Below are positions 1 to 11,324 of a stretch of DNA of 64,000 nt, piece by piece. A program made the position numbers and the translations under genes. Below the pieces are notes generated by a model that was not told the DNA's origin, did not search any database, and was given only the letters and a program-made list of their open reading frames with translations. Source of the DNA: Adiantum capillus-veneris (lineage: Eukaryota; Streptophyta; Polypodiopsida; Polypodiales; Pteridaceae); assembly GCA_014529385.2 (NCBI GenBank), contig CM043946.1, positions 18,354,077 to 18,418,076 of the forward strand. The letters are read 5' to 3'. Within the stretch, counting starts at the first letter, position 1. Each line of letters begins with the position of its first letter.

Positions 1-277
1 TGTAAACTATTTGCCCCATTGGTGTTGGGCTAAGCTTCATTGAGTCTAAACAACAGCAATTTGCCTCCTTTGAGCTGAATTGAGAGTGTGTGTGTGAGTG
101 TGTATGTGTGAGTGTTGAGTGGGCAAGTGGAAAATCTCTCTCTTCTCACTCCGTCTGTGTGTTTCCTGTCTCGGCCAGGCTGGTTGTGTAAGCCGAGTGG
201 TGCCCCATAATGTGTGTGTGTATCATCCCAAGAGTGTGTGTTGGGTCATTATAGAGGCGTTGTGTGTGTTTCCATCC
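1..277 (+). repeat. 5' LTR of the Tat-like element, right end only
   Basis: This stretch aligns with 14871-15137 almost base for base apart from a few substitutions and a shorter GT run. Identity stops after TTTCCATCC in both copies, which sets the LTR edge at 274-277. The 3' copy extends at least 0.8 kb further left, so most of this LTR lies before the window. Confidence 0.85.
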
Positions 278-290
278 GGATACCATTCTT

Positions 291-308
291 TTGGCGCCCC
301 CACGGAGG
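291..308 (+). other. Primer binding site candidate (Tat-like element)
   Basis: TTGGCGCC followed by CCCACGG lies 14 bases after the LTR edge. Tat/Athila-type elements often carry a TGGCGCC core as primer site, but the rest of the match to a particular tRNA is not checked here. Confidence 0.5.
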
Positions 309-357
309 ATCTTGTTCGAGTATCTTCTGCTTCGAGCTTCGAGTTTCGAGATTGGGG

Positions 358-1332
358 ATTACAGGTTACAGGTTACAGGGACAGGTACAGGTACAGGTGA
401 TTCACACAGGTACAGGTAGCTGGAGTACAGTGATATACTAGTAGTGATGTCACTTGCAGTTGTTGTGGGTATGAATCACTTGGCGCCTATTTGAGCGCAT
501 CGTCTGCTTGATTGTATGTTACTTGTGGAAAATTCCATTGTGTGCATTTGTGGAGCCATACTTGGTTGCATTTGGCAGTCCCAGCCATTTCTGAGACTTC
601 GTCTGGAAGATAGTCATTTCTGAGACTTGACTATACGCGATTTGCATTAGCCTTCGTGTGAGGGTCGATAGCGTGAGGTTTTTATTGAGCTGGGGGATTC
701 TCAAATGTGGAGATCCTTTCGGTGATACAGGTAGCTGGAGCACCCTTTTCGTGACCTCGCCATAGGCTATGTACTAGTGATTCCTAATTGATGCTTGGGT
801 TCTATTGTTGGCAGTTTATGCATACATAGACAGTCTATATTTTGTGTTCACACTGCTCTACTTCTGGGGAAACTCTGCCAAAATTTTTCCAAGTTATGAT
901 GGCTGGTGTTTTGGTATTTTGAGCCATTTATGCTGTTATGCTGCTGAAATTTGGGCAAAAATCAGAGGATAAGTCAGGTGTGCCTTTTTGGGAGCTTCAT
1001 GGTTGGCTTTAATGGATGATCAAAATGGCCCTCAATTCACTCCTTTTCATTTAACTCAAAGAATCCAGATTAATGTTCATGTGTCCAGGAAGATCTTTTT
1101 CCAGCAGCGCATAGTCTTTATGTTTGGGCCAAGAAGATTGAGAGAGATCTTGGAATATCCTTTGCCTATTGTCATTCCGATGATTAACTATGAAAACTCA
1201 TTTGATGTGCATGTGTTTGTCCTTATCTAAAGCTGAGCTCCATTGAAGTTTCTGGGGATTGGGTAGTGAAAAGTTTTGGGTTCTTGCACGTGTGTTCAAA
1301 GGGGTTCTCAAAGCATTATAACTTGGGTAGCC
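358..1332 (+). other. Untranslated leader of the Tat-like element
   Basis: About 1 kb between primer site and gag with no convincing reading frame. It opens with a short degenerate tandem of TTACAGG/TACAGG units (358-419). The rest is ordinary AT-moderate sequence. I see no splice signals or other structure. Confidence 0.6.
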
Positions 1333-3288
1333 ATGGCTTTCTCTTATCCGGAGTTTCATGGAAGAAGTGATGAAGATGTGGAAGAATTTTTGGAAAAGAT
1401 GGAGGTTGCTTGCATTAGCAACCAGATTCATGACCCTACGCAGATGTTACACCTTCTCCAAATTTGTTTGAAGAGTGATGCACAAGTTTGGTCTAAAGCA
1501 TTTGAAGAGGAGTTGCGTGTGGCTGATCCACCTGTAAGGTTGAGTTGGGACAATCTACGACATGGGTTGGAAGTGGAGTTTGTGAAGATAGAAGATCCTG
1601 ACAAAGTGTGGCAAGAAGTACAGGCTTTGGTGCAAAAGGAAGGTGAGCCAGTAGATGCGTACATACGTAAGTTTTCATTGGCATGGGAGTGAATGTGCAA
1701 GGCCTTAGCACCACAGGTACCCCCGCCTGACATGATGAAGAAGGACAGGTTCTTGGCTGGTCTTTGGGGGAATATACGTTGGAGAGTGGAGCTAAAGAAG
1801 CCTAGGACATATGAAGATGCACTAGAGGTAGCAAGGAACAAAGAGTGGAAGCTGAAGAAAATGATCCAGTTAGGGGTGGAGTCTTTGCCAATGAGGTCTG
1901 AATTTCAGCCTATGGACTCTTTACAAGGTCGCATGCCAGGGGTTCATCACGAACCAGTGGTTCCTGTTACTACTCAGGTTATGCCAGCAGTGGTCACTAG
2001 AGCAGTCCAAGATGATGGGCTAAGACAAGACATGAGGCAAATGGTAGATTTAATGAAGAATCTCAGCCTAAACATGCTAGGTCAAGTGGGAAATAATCGA
2101 GGTCGAGGGAGGTTTGCAAATCAGCCAGGAGGTGAAGAAAGGCCTAGAAATGGTGTTGGACAAAGCAATGGTAGGTTTTGGAGGCAGACGCCCACATGTT
2201 ACAATTGTGGAGAGTTGGGTCACATCAGCCCGCAATGTGATAAGCCACCAAGGATGGGGGGAGACATGTATCCATTGACAAAACAGGTGCTAACTAGGTC
2301 GCATGATTATGGCATCGAAATTAAGGGAGATGAAGGAACCAGTGGATTAACCCAAGAGGAAAAGGGAAAGACAAAAGTATTAAGTGTGGTTACCTTAAAG
2401 AAGGCATCAAAGCTAGAGGATACATTAGTGATAACTATTGGGAAGAGGACGACAGAGGACAAGGAAGGAAGAAGTGCCCCAGGTCCTAGTAAGAAGAAGG
2501 GAAAGAGTCATGAAGGTGAGGATGTCAAGGCCAAGAGGAAAAGGAGAGCTCATCGAAAGTTTCATGTTTCAGATTTTCCACTAGGGGATGGGCAATTAAG
2601 CTATGACTTGAAGGAGGATCTGACAAGCAGGAAGGCAGATGTTACTTTTGGGCAACTTATAGAGATGGTGCCTAAGCTAAAGCGACAGTGGAAGAGGATG
2701 GTTAACCCAATGGAGAAAGAGCCAGAGAGAGGTTCAGTGAAGGTGTTGGCAATGGATGAGCTACCAGACATTTGCCCAATAGTAGATGTGTGGCATAAAA
2801 GGAAAAATTTGGGACAAGGTTATGTGGATGGTGGAGCCCAAATATGTGTCATTACACACTCATGCATTGAGAAGATGGGTCTTACAGTGTCAGGTTTCCG
2901 GATCAGATTGGCAAACCATCAGAAAGTAAAATGTTTGGGTGTTGTAAAGAGCTTAGAAGTGGAAACATATGATGCAAAGGCAGTGGTTGATTTTCATGTG
3001 ATGCCAGCAAGGTTGGGAACATATCCTATTATACTGGGCAGACCATGGTTACGTGCAGTGGGAGCTGTTCAAGATTGGCGACATGGTACAATTAGCCTCT
3101 ATGGAAAGATAGGCACCAAGAAGCTTTATAATATGGACACAAGGAAACGATTAGAGGAGCTTTATGAATATGAGGATGAGTCTAGAGATGAAGACTCTTC
3201 CACGGTGACAGATGAGGACAGTGATAGTACTACCAGCAGTGATGAGGATGCTGATGTTGCATTTCTTTTGATGGACAAAGAAATCTAG
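1333..3288 (+). pseudogene. gag and aspartic protease of the Tat-like element
   Basis: Gag packages the element RNA and the protease would cut the polyprotein. The first ATG is at 1333 in a good context (gccATGG); the frame extends further upstream only through non-ATG codons. Residues 1-200 resemble the retrotransposon Gag capsid domain. A CX2CX4HX4C zinc knuckle lies at 2197-2238. The protease active site is at 2827 and reads D-G-G rather than D-S/T-G, followed by the ILGRPWLR flap-like motif near 3040. A TGA at 1690-1692 breaks gag, with clear homology continuing in the same frame, and a TAG at 3286-3288 ends this block. Both are single-base losses, so this copy cannot make Gag-Pol without readthrough. 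Confidence 0.85.
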
Positions 3289-5105
3289 GAGTTTGGTTTA
3301 GTTGCATTTGCGAATGAGGTTGAAGATGAAAGTGAAGGGCCTTATGAAGTGATTGAAGGGCTGATGCAAACCAAGGTTGAGTTGTCAAAGAAGCAGGAAT
3401 TGTTGACACAAATGATCAGTGGAGACCTCTCAGCTATGGAGAAGGATATATATTTGCACATGCTGGCTAGTTTTCCTGATTTGATCATTACTTCATATGA
3501 AGAGATCAGAGGGTTCAAGGGCGAAGAGATGCATATAGAGCTGAAAGAAGGTGCTAAGCCAGTGCGGCAAAGGCTAAGAAGGATGGGTCAAGAGCAAATG
3601 GAAGCCTTGCGGGTAGAGGTGGACAAGTTATTGAAGGCAGGGTTCATAGTTCCAGTAGAGACCACAAAATGGGTGAGTCCAGTAGTGGTCAGTCCAAAGA
3701 AGGATGGAAAGTGGAGAATTTGTGTAGATTTTAAACCCTTAAACGCAGCCACAAAGAAGAACCCATATCCTCTTCCATTCATCGATCAAATCTTGGATTC
3801 AATGGCAGGTTATGAGAGGTACAGTGTGTGTGATGGTTTTTCAGGCTCTTTTCAATTGAAGATTGCTCTTAAAGACCGCACAAAGACCACTTTTATTACG
3901 CCATGGGGCTGCTATTGCTACACAGTATTGCCATTTGGGTTGTCAAATGGACCTTCCTTTTATCAAGAGGGAGCAAATTGGGTGTTGGAACCATTCATTG
4001 GTAGTTGTGTTAAAGCTTTTATGGATGACTTCTGTGTTTATAGCAGTAGGGCTGAACACCAAAAGAAGCTGCAGATGGTATTGGCTCGATATGATGAATG
4101 TGGAGGACAACTAAATCCAAAGAAATGTCATCTAGCACAGCCAAGGGTGAAGTTATTGGGCCACATGGTGTCAGAAAATGGCATTGAGGCTGATCCAGAC
4201 AAGGTTAAGTCTATTATTCTTCTTCCATCACCTACGAGTACGAAGCAATTGGCAACCTTTATACACAAAGTGAAGTACATGGCAAGGTTTATTCCATTGT
4301 CTTCTCAGATTCTTTATCCATTACAACAAGTGGAAAAGCATGATCCATTGCAATGGGATGACAAGTGTGAAGAAGTGTTTCAAGAGGTGAAAGAGGTGTT
4401 AGGGGGGTTGTCAGCCATGCAGGCTCCTGATTGGGAGAAATTTTTTAATGTAAATCCCTCAGTAGGGGATGATGCCATTGGAGCCATGCTATTGCAAAAG
4501 GGGAAGGGCAGCCGTTATATGAGGCCAGCGTATTGTGCAAGCCGAGTGAAGTTGGTAGCGGAGAGAAAGTTCTCGGAAGTAGAGCTAGTGATGGCTAGTG
4601 TAATATTTGCTTGTCGATGATTTCGTCATTACTTGCTACCACGACCTTTTGTTTTCTTGACGAGTTATGCCTTTTTGCCACAGTTAATTAATGGCACTAA
4701 CATGTCAAATGTGGTGAAGAAATGGGTAATTGAGCTACAAGAGTTTGAGTTCTCTTTTCTAGTGGAAGATAGTACAAGGGCTACCCTAGCTGATTTGTTG
4801 ACCTACAAGGAGAATCCTCTTATTGTTAAGGAAGAGGTGGTGAGAAAGGTAGTTGAAGAAGTGCCACAGATCAGCAATGCACATGTGTTGTTCTTTGATG
4901 GTTCATACAGAAAGAGCCATGATGCGGCTTCAGGAGGTATAGCACTTTATGATCCACAGGGGAAGCTAGTATGCAAGAGATCAGGGTTCAAATTGGATGC
5001 TCATAGTAACAATGAGTCTGAATATGCTACTCTGGAAGCCGGATTACACATTTTTTTGAAGCATGGGGTTCGAAGGTTGAGCATAAAAGGTGATACCTTG
5101 TTAGT
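3289..5105 (+). pseudogene. pol part 1: reverse transcriptase, RNase H, second RNase H
   Basis: Same frame as gag. RT motifs include LPFGLSNGPS and the catalytic FMDD at 4018-4029, with F in place of the usual Y. The standard RNase H follows and is worn: its first part reads NPSVGDDAIGAM instead of a normal D-A-S core. TGA at 4618-4620 interrupts it. A second RNase H begins with FFDGS at 4891 and has NNESEY at 5008, matching the extra archaeal-type RNase H of Tat elements. It is cut at 5105 by the nested insertion and resumes in frame at 12412. Confidence 0.88.
5101..5105 (+). repeat. Target-site duplication, left copy (TTAGT)
   Basis: TTAGT directly before the TGTAAGG start of the nested element, repeated after its CTCACA end at 12407-12411. 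Removing the element and one copy restores the reading frame across the site. Confidence 0.95.
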
Positions 5106-5760
5106 TGTAAGGTCTCTGACCCCAACCAAAAAGAGCACCCTTGTACCATGAAATAATCATAATGGAAAAAAAGTTACTATTTTTAGCAGTTTTTCGAATT
5201 CTCTCAGTGCCATGATGTTTAGAATGTTATAAAGCTTCTAAATGTGAATTAAAATATTTTTTGTGAAAATTTTACAAATATAGTAAGTTTTTGGTCACCC
5301 GACCCGTCTAGTTTTGACCGTCTCAAAAATTTGCACCCGTACCCCAAATTTGAAAAAAATGCATTTTCGAACCTCGAGGGGGCTGCTAAATATGGCACGT
5401 ACTTGGTCCAGTACGCCTTAGTTAGAGCTCAGTATAGCAATTTACGGCATCAAAATCTGGCTCGTATGGCCCGTTTTAGCCTAAAACCAATTTTTCCTAA
5501 AGTTGTGCGGGGAGGCACCGGGGCTCGAGGCTGTGTGGGAACATGTCCCAGACCACTCAGAGCCTGCTTTAGCAGCTAGGGGGCACCCTCTTGTATAGTG
5601 GGAGTTGTGGGAGAGTTTCCAAGCTTGAGAGTGAGTGTGAGAGCCAGTTAGACTAGCTAATTGGACACTTGGTAGGTAGGAAACTAGACTTGCCATGCAT
5701 GATGTGAGAGCTCACACAGATGCAAATAGCAAGGCTGGTCTATTTTCAGCTTGGAGGAGC

Positions 5761-5770
5761 CTATTTAAAG
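5761..5770 (+). promoter_or_regulatory. LTR TATA box
   Basis: CTATTTAAAG, conserved in the right LTR (10193) and as CTATATAAGA in the third family member (47994). It sits just before the CA repeat, so transcription should start in or near that repeat. Inference from position and conservation. Confidence 0.6.
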
Positions 5771-5775
5771 GTGTG

Positions 5776-5777
<2 letters not shown>

Positions 5778-5815
<38 letters not shown>
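5778..5815 (+). repeat. CA microsatellite
   Basis: About 19 CA units directly downstream of the LTR TATA box. The same position holds about 54 units in the right LTR and about 7 in the 47343-50411 LTR. Confidence 0.98.
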
Positions 5816-5817
<2 letters not shown>

Positions 5818-6681
5818 CTCACACACCCACCCAATGCACATACACACACCTACACATACCTTGGGGAGGTGCTGCAGCTACACACACCTTTTGAAGGAGA
5901 AGCAAGGAGGGAGGTGCTGTCGAATTCTCACCTCAAGAAGCTCGATTAGATCAGAGAATCGAGAAGATTATCAGCCCTTAATCACGGTAACCACGGTTTA
6001 ATTAATGCCTTCTGTAAATTCTTTTCATTATTATCTAAATTCCTCGTCTATTATGCTTACTCCTAGTCATAATTCTCTATAATTACTCTCTAATTTCTCC
6101 TTAACCATATTCTAATATGTAATCATTACACCATAGCTGAATTATCAACCATCCATGATCTTTAATTAATAATTAGTGCATGATTAATAGAATTTTCTCT
6201 CTCTAGATAGCATAATAATTAACCAGTAAGGCGGTAATTGTGTAGACCTACAAGAATCACACTCTTTCTATCACTCATTAATATTGTAGCTAAATTAAAT
6301 TCATTTCTCTTATGCATTAAGCTGTAATTAAGGAAAAATTAATCTGTCGTTAAGTCTCTAAGAATTGACTTTTCTCACACCTATGCATAAGGTGAATCAA
6401 CACTATCTATTTGCTAGGAAAGAGATTAATCATACTTAATTCATCTGTCTGGTAATTCCATTAGTGAAATCCTATTATTCTTAATCATGTAAGCCGAGTA
6501 ATTATCTTTAGAGCCGGTTCCCATAGGATTATGTGTCATCCATAATGATTGCTATATGGAAAAATCTAGACCTCTCATATAGGAGGGATTAATTAATGTT
6601 GCTTATCTATCTATTGGGTTGTTATGACGCTTGCGAACCTTAGCTTTTTCTCCAAGCTAATTATTTAAAGTAGTGAGTAAA

Positions 6682-6822
6682 ATGGCTCCGATTAAAAGAA
6701 CTCGCTTCGGTGGTGCCCACGACCGCGAGGCGGGAACAAGCAATGTCCATGGAAAGGGAAAAGCTCCCATGGAGGAACAAATACCGGCCATCTCACGGGC
6801 CAATGACGAAGAAATGGAAGAG
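6682..6822 (+). CDS. Open exon inside the LTR, possible gag N-terminus
   Basis: ATG at 6682 opens 47 codons that end exactly at a splice-donor-like GTAGGT (6823). The peptide starts MAPIKRTRFGG, basic, and ends acidic (NDEEMEE). The diverged third family copy (49192-49332) keeps length and frame with substitutions only, which suggests past coding constraint. Reading past the donor hits a stop after nine codons. I infer a first exon joined by splicing to gag in the internal region, for instance at an AG before 8380 or 8413, both of which keep phase 0. The function of the peptide is unknown. Confidence 0.5.
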
Positions 6823-7093
6823 GTAGGTCATAATTTCATTCAGGTTGTTTAATTTAACATTGCACACGTTTAGTTAGGAATGAACATATCCCCAAATATG
6901 TTGGACAAATCCGATTGAAACCTCAGCATTGAATTTATTGTACATTAAGTTCTAAAGTAGGAAGGAAATGATTGATGGGTATGTTGTTTGCAAGAGGAAA
7001 GAATGTTTGATAGGGAAAATTTAGCTCGACATGTTCATTTTATTTCCAATGTTGAATCAGTCCTGACCCCCCTACTGATCACGGGGGGAAGAG

Positions 7094-7230
7094 TTCCTGG
7101 TTAAGGGCTCTTGAATCCACGACTGCTGGTTAAGCGGTGGATACCCACATTTGCTGGTTAAGAGGTGGGAACCCACGTCTTGCTTTCTATGCGGTGGGAG
7201 TGTCCATGTCGTGCTTTTTATGCGGTGGAC
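7094..7230 (+). repeat. Four short hairpin-like repeats in the LTR
   Basis: Four units of about 25-29 bases, each opening with a CCAC or TCCA core and closing with GGTGG or GGTGGG (7117-7140, 7144-7169, 7172-7198, 7203-7229), so each can fold on itself. Present in both LTRs and partly in the third copy near 49660-49735. Confidence 0.6.
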
Positions 7231-7906
7231 AAACCTAGTTGTATGGGCAGCTAGGCGACAACGGGAGGAGTAAACTCTTGCTGGAGGGGGGATGTTGTAC
7301 CTCCAGAACATTGGAATTTTAATGAATAAGTTTGAGTAGAATTTTTACTAGAATACTGTCTTGGTGCCGATTTGCAATACTGTTTGAAGGGTTGTCTTAA
7401 CGAACACTGTGATTCGGAATATAATCAAGGAATCTTTATGTTGAACAACCAATGTGGTAGTAATTAGGACACACAAGGAAGTGTGAGTGTGGGGGTGGAA
7501 AGTGGGGGCTTGGCTCAGGTTGCCAATGCCTATGAGAAGGGTGGTCCCGATTGGTCGGGAACTCTTTGTCCCCATAGTGCCTACTTCGATATAAGTAATA
7601 CTCATTGCCCCTAGAGCGGTGAAATATTGAGAGTACGTGCCTCTGAAACATGGGGAAAAAGGCACTCGGGGTTTCTCTCCTCTTGGAAGGTGAGTCTTAT
7701 GATCGCTAGATAGCTTAAGTACGCTTCCCCTGCGAGGTGGAGCTAGATCTCATTGCTAGTAGGCTCGAGCTCGACTCACTTTGTGATGAGAGATTGTCCG
7801 CTAGCTGAACCCTGAACCACTTTGTTTGCTTCCGCAATAGATCTAGTGGCCACCAGGTTCACCATCAGATCCGCCGTTTGATATGGCGGGGTGGGGACCT
7901 CACACC

Positions 7907-7918
7907 TGGTATCAGAGC
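7907..7918 (+). other. Primer binding site, initiator-Met tRNA type
   Basis: TGGTATCAGAGC lies two bases after the 5' LTR. This is the standard complement of the 3' end of plant initiator methionine tRNA. Confidence 0.93.
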
Positions 7919-8379
7919 TATAGGTTTACGAACTAGAAAATGATGTTGTTTGAAAATTTTGAAAAAATAAGGGAAAGTAGGATAGCTCATACTCAAAGCT
8001 TGAGCATGATGTTTCCCAGAATAATGACATTGGATTTGTCTAGTGGATTGTTTCCTGAGTGATGTTAAAGAGTTTTACTCATTGAGCTTGTCGGGATTCA
8101 ATGGGTTCCACATGATTTTTTTTGAGAAGTCGTTGGTGCGACTAGTGCTCCGGGCAGGTAGCCTGTTGATGCACATAAAGTTATAAGTTGGATCAAAGCT
8201 CTCCAGTAAAGTTTTTACCATTATTTATCAGACAATTTTGGATGTATTGAATGGAATTTAAACTAATGGTGGAATGGTTAAATCCTTTGTGATAGTTGTA
8301 GAGATTAAGTAGGCTGGTTAAGCCCAAAAAGTTAAATTTCTTCTTAAGTATGGAAAAGCCTAGGTTCATTTGAGAAGAG

Positions 8380-9480
8380 TGCTATAGTAATGAGTTTTAT
8401 ACAATTGGAGAGGTACCGTCTACTGTGCTATATACCGCCGTTCAGGAGAAAAAGCTTCTCCTTAAGCAAGCTCAGCCTCCAACCTTTAAAGGCGAAGGGG
8501 TTAATGTGGAGAGAGATGCGGAAGTATGGATGGAAGCAATGGACGACTATTTCGAAGCTGCAGGAACCCAACCCGTGAACCAAACCATGCTTGCGATGTT
8601 CCGCTTGTCTGGCGATACCAAGATATGGTGGAAGCAACATTGCAGGGATTTGGATATCAAGGGATCTTCCCAATCCTGGGAAGACATCAAAGCTGCAATA
8701 ATGGGACGTTATTTACCACCCGCCTACAAAACCTTGAAGATGAACGAGTTCTTTTCCCTTCGGCAGCTGACTTCATCTGTCGAAGAATATTATTCAAAGT
8801 TTGTCACTCTTCGGAGATATGCTCCTAAGATGACATTGGAACAACAGGTAGCACGGTTCTGCCAAGGACTCATCGACCCCCCTGAACAACCGACTAGAAG
8901 CTCTCAGGCCAGCAACTCTGCAAGATGCCTTGCTAAGGGCCAAACCGTTAGCTAAAGAGATTCAGAGGACTACCCAAGATAGTGAATACTATTTGTCAAA
9001 GAGGGCCAGGACAGACAACTGGAGTAACAGACCAATCAACCCTGCATACGACCATCGTCCGGTAGTAGCTACTACGGCAGCTACCGAATTTCCCAATATA
9101 AGATGCTTTGAGTGCCAGGAGTATGGACATTACAAAAGTTGATGTCCAAAAAGGATTTCCCAAACATCTGGTGCTAATAATGTATCTCTGAACGTCAATG
9201 GGCGAGGTCAACCAAACGGAAGAGGAGGCCGAGTAAGAGGAAACATAGGACAAGGAAGCGGAGCTTTCGCTAATGCCGCAGTGAGACAACCAACTGTGGG
9301 TGACGAAGCTGACGAGAGAGCATCTCTGTATGCTGCAACTGCTAGTGAGCAATAATTCAAGCACCAGGATCTCATCAAAGTTCAGCAGAATAAGACGCAT
9401 AAAGCTAAAGACTATTCTATTATCAAAGGATATCTTTACTTTAGACAGAGGATATATGTACCTAAGTAGTTAGCGTCAAA
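8380..9480 (+). pseudogene. gag of nested element plus joined pol scraps
   Basis: Capsid-type Gag runs from about 8380 (no in-frame ATG; an upstream exon may supply it) through WWKQH and GRYLPPAYK motifs. The frame slips at a run of C near 8875-8881, after which it continues as the 8885-9142 segment. A zinc knuckle CFECQEYGHYKS-stop-C lies at 9104-9145, with TGA where an arginine codon is usual. A glycine/arginine-rich tail ends at TAA 9353-9355. What follows, ending LYFRQRIYVPK before a TAG, resembles the region just before the integrase zinc finger. It is then joined to the very 3' tail seen at 47300-47342. So pol was removed by internal deletion. Confidence 0.82.
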
Positions 9481-9522
9481 TTTACCCAGATGTATTCTTG
9501 AGATGAGGAAATCTCAAATTTT

Positions 9523-9537
9523 TCACTTTGGGCAGGT
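9523..9537 (+). other. Polypurine-tract region of nested element
   Basis: A short G-rich stretch (GGGCAGGT here, GGGAGGT at 47336) directly precedes the 3' LTR, where plus-strand priming is expected. It is weak as a purine tract. Confidence 0.45.
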
Positions 9538-10192
9538 TGTAAGGTCTCTGACCCCAACCAAAAAGAGCACCCTTGTACCATGAAATGATCATAATGGAAA
9601 AAAAGTTACTATTTTTAGCAGTTTTTCGAATTCTGTCAGTGCCATGATGTTTAGAATGTTATAAAGCTTCTAAATGTGAATTAAAATATTTTTTGTGAAA
9701 ATTTTACAAATATAGTAAGTTTTTGGTCACCCGATCCATTTAGTTTTGACCGTCTCAAAAATTTGCACCCGTACCCCGAATTGGAAAAAAATGCATTTTC
9801 GAACCCCGAGGGGGCTGCTAAATATGGCACGTACTCGGTCCAGTACGCCTTAGTTAGAGCTCAGTATAGCAATTTACGGCATCAAAATCTGACTCGTATG
9901 GCCCGTTTTAGCCTAAAACCAATTTTTCCTAAAGTTGTGCGGGGAGGCACCGGGGCTTGAGGCTGTGTGGGAACATGTCCCAGACCACTCAGAGCTTGCT
10001 TTAGCAGCTAGGGGGCACCCTCTTGTATTGTGGGACTTGTGGGAGAGTTTCCAAGCTTGAGAGTGAGTGTGAGAGCCAGTTAGTCTAGCTAATTGGACAC
10101 TTGGTAGGCAGGAAACTAGACTTGCCATGCATGATGTGAGAGCTCACACAGATGCAAATAGCAAGGCTGGTCTATTTTCAGCTTGGAGGAGC

Positions 10193-10202
10193 CTATTTAA
10201 AG
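10193..10202 (+). promoter_or_regulatory. LTR TATA box (right copy)
   Basis: CTATTTAAAG, identical to the left LTR box, eight bases before the CA run. Confidence 0.6.
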
Positions 10203-10209
10203 GTGTGCT

Positions 10210-10319
<110 letters not shown>

Positions 10320-11183
10320 CTCACACACCCACCCAGTGCACATACACACACCTACACACACCTTGGGGAGGTGCTGCAGCTACACACACCTTTTGAAGGA
10401 GAAGCAAGGAGGGAGGTGCTGTCGAATTCTCCCCTCAAGAAGCTCGATTAGATCAGAGAATCGAGAAGATTATCAGCCCTTAATCACGGTAACCACGGTT
10501 TAATTAATGCCTTCTGTAAATTCTTTTCATTATTATCTAAATTCCTCGTCTATTATGCTTACTCCTAGTCGTAATTCTCTATAATTACTCTCTAATTTCT
10601 CCTTAACCATATTCTAATATGTAATCATTACACCATAGCTGAATTATCAACCATCCATGATCTTTAATTAATAATTAGTGCATGATTAATAAAATTTTCT
10701 CTCTCTAGATAGCATAATAATTAACCAGTAAGGTGGTAATTGTGTAGACCGACAAGAATCACACTCTTTCTATAACTCATTAATATTGTAGCTAAATTAA
10801 ATTCATTTCTCTTATGCATTAAGCTGTAATTAAGGAAAAATTAATCTGTCGTTAAGTCTCTAAGAGTTGACTTTTCTCACACCTATGCATAAGGTGAATC
10901 AACACTATCTATTTGCTAGGAAAGAGATTAATCATACTTAATTCATCTGTCTGGTAATTCCATTAGTGAAATCCTATTATTCTTAATCATGTAAGCCGAG
11001 TAATTATCTTTAGAGCCGGTTCCCATAGGATTATGTGTCATCCATAATGATTGCTATATGGAAAAATCTAGACCTCTCATATAGGAGGGATTAATTAATG
11101 TTGCTTATCTATCTATTGGGTTGTTATGACGCTTGCGAACCTTAGCTTTTTCTCCAAGCTAATTATTTAAAGTAGTGAGTAAA

Positions 11184-11324
11184 ATGGCTCCGATTAAAAG
11201 AACTCGCTTCGGTGGTGCCCACGACCGCGAGGCGGGAACAAGCAATGTCCATGGAAAGGGAAAAGCTCCCATGGAGGAACAAATACCGGCCATCTCACGG
11301 GCCAATGACGAAGAAATGGAAGAG
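11184..11324 (+). CDS. Open exon inside the 3' LTR (copy)
   Basis: Second copy of the 47-codon frame, again ending at GTAGGT. In the 3' LTR it has no gag downstream, so it would not be expressed as a Gag fusion. Confidence 0.45.

Larger units (their letters stand above)
5106..7904 (+). repeat. 5' LTR of nested element
   Basis: Matches 9538-12406 throughout. TG at the left, CA at the right, followed after two bases by the tRNA primer site. Contains a TATA box, CA microsatellite, a conserved 47-codon open reading frame and a set of short hairpin-like repeats, listed separately. Confidence 0.95.

Noticed and set aside
1428-1841. Minus-strand frames across gag
   Set aside because: Antisense shadows of the Tat-like gag.
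5695-6001. Frames of His-Thr or Cys-Val repeats (also 10127-10451, 52275-52641)
   Set aside because: They are translations of CA/GT microsatellites in LTRs and have no coding support.
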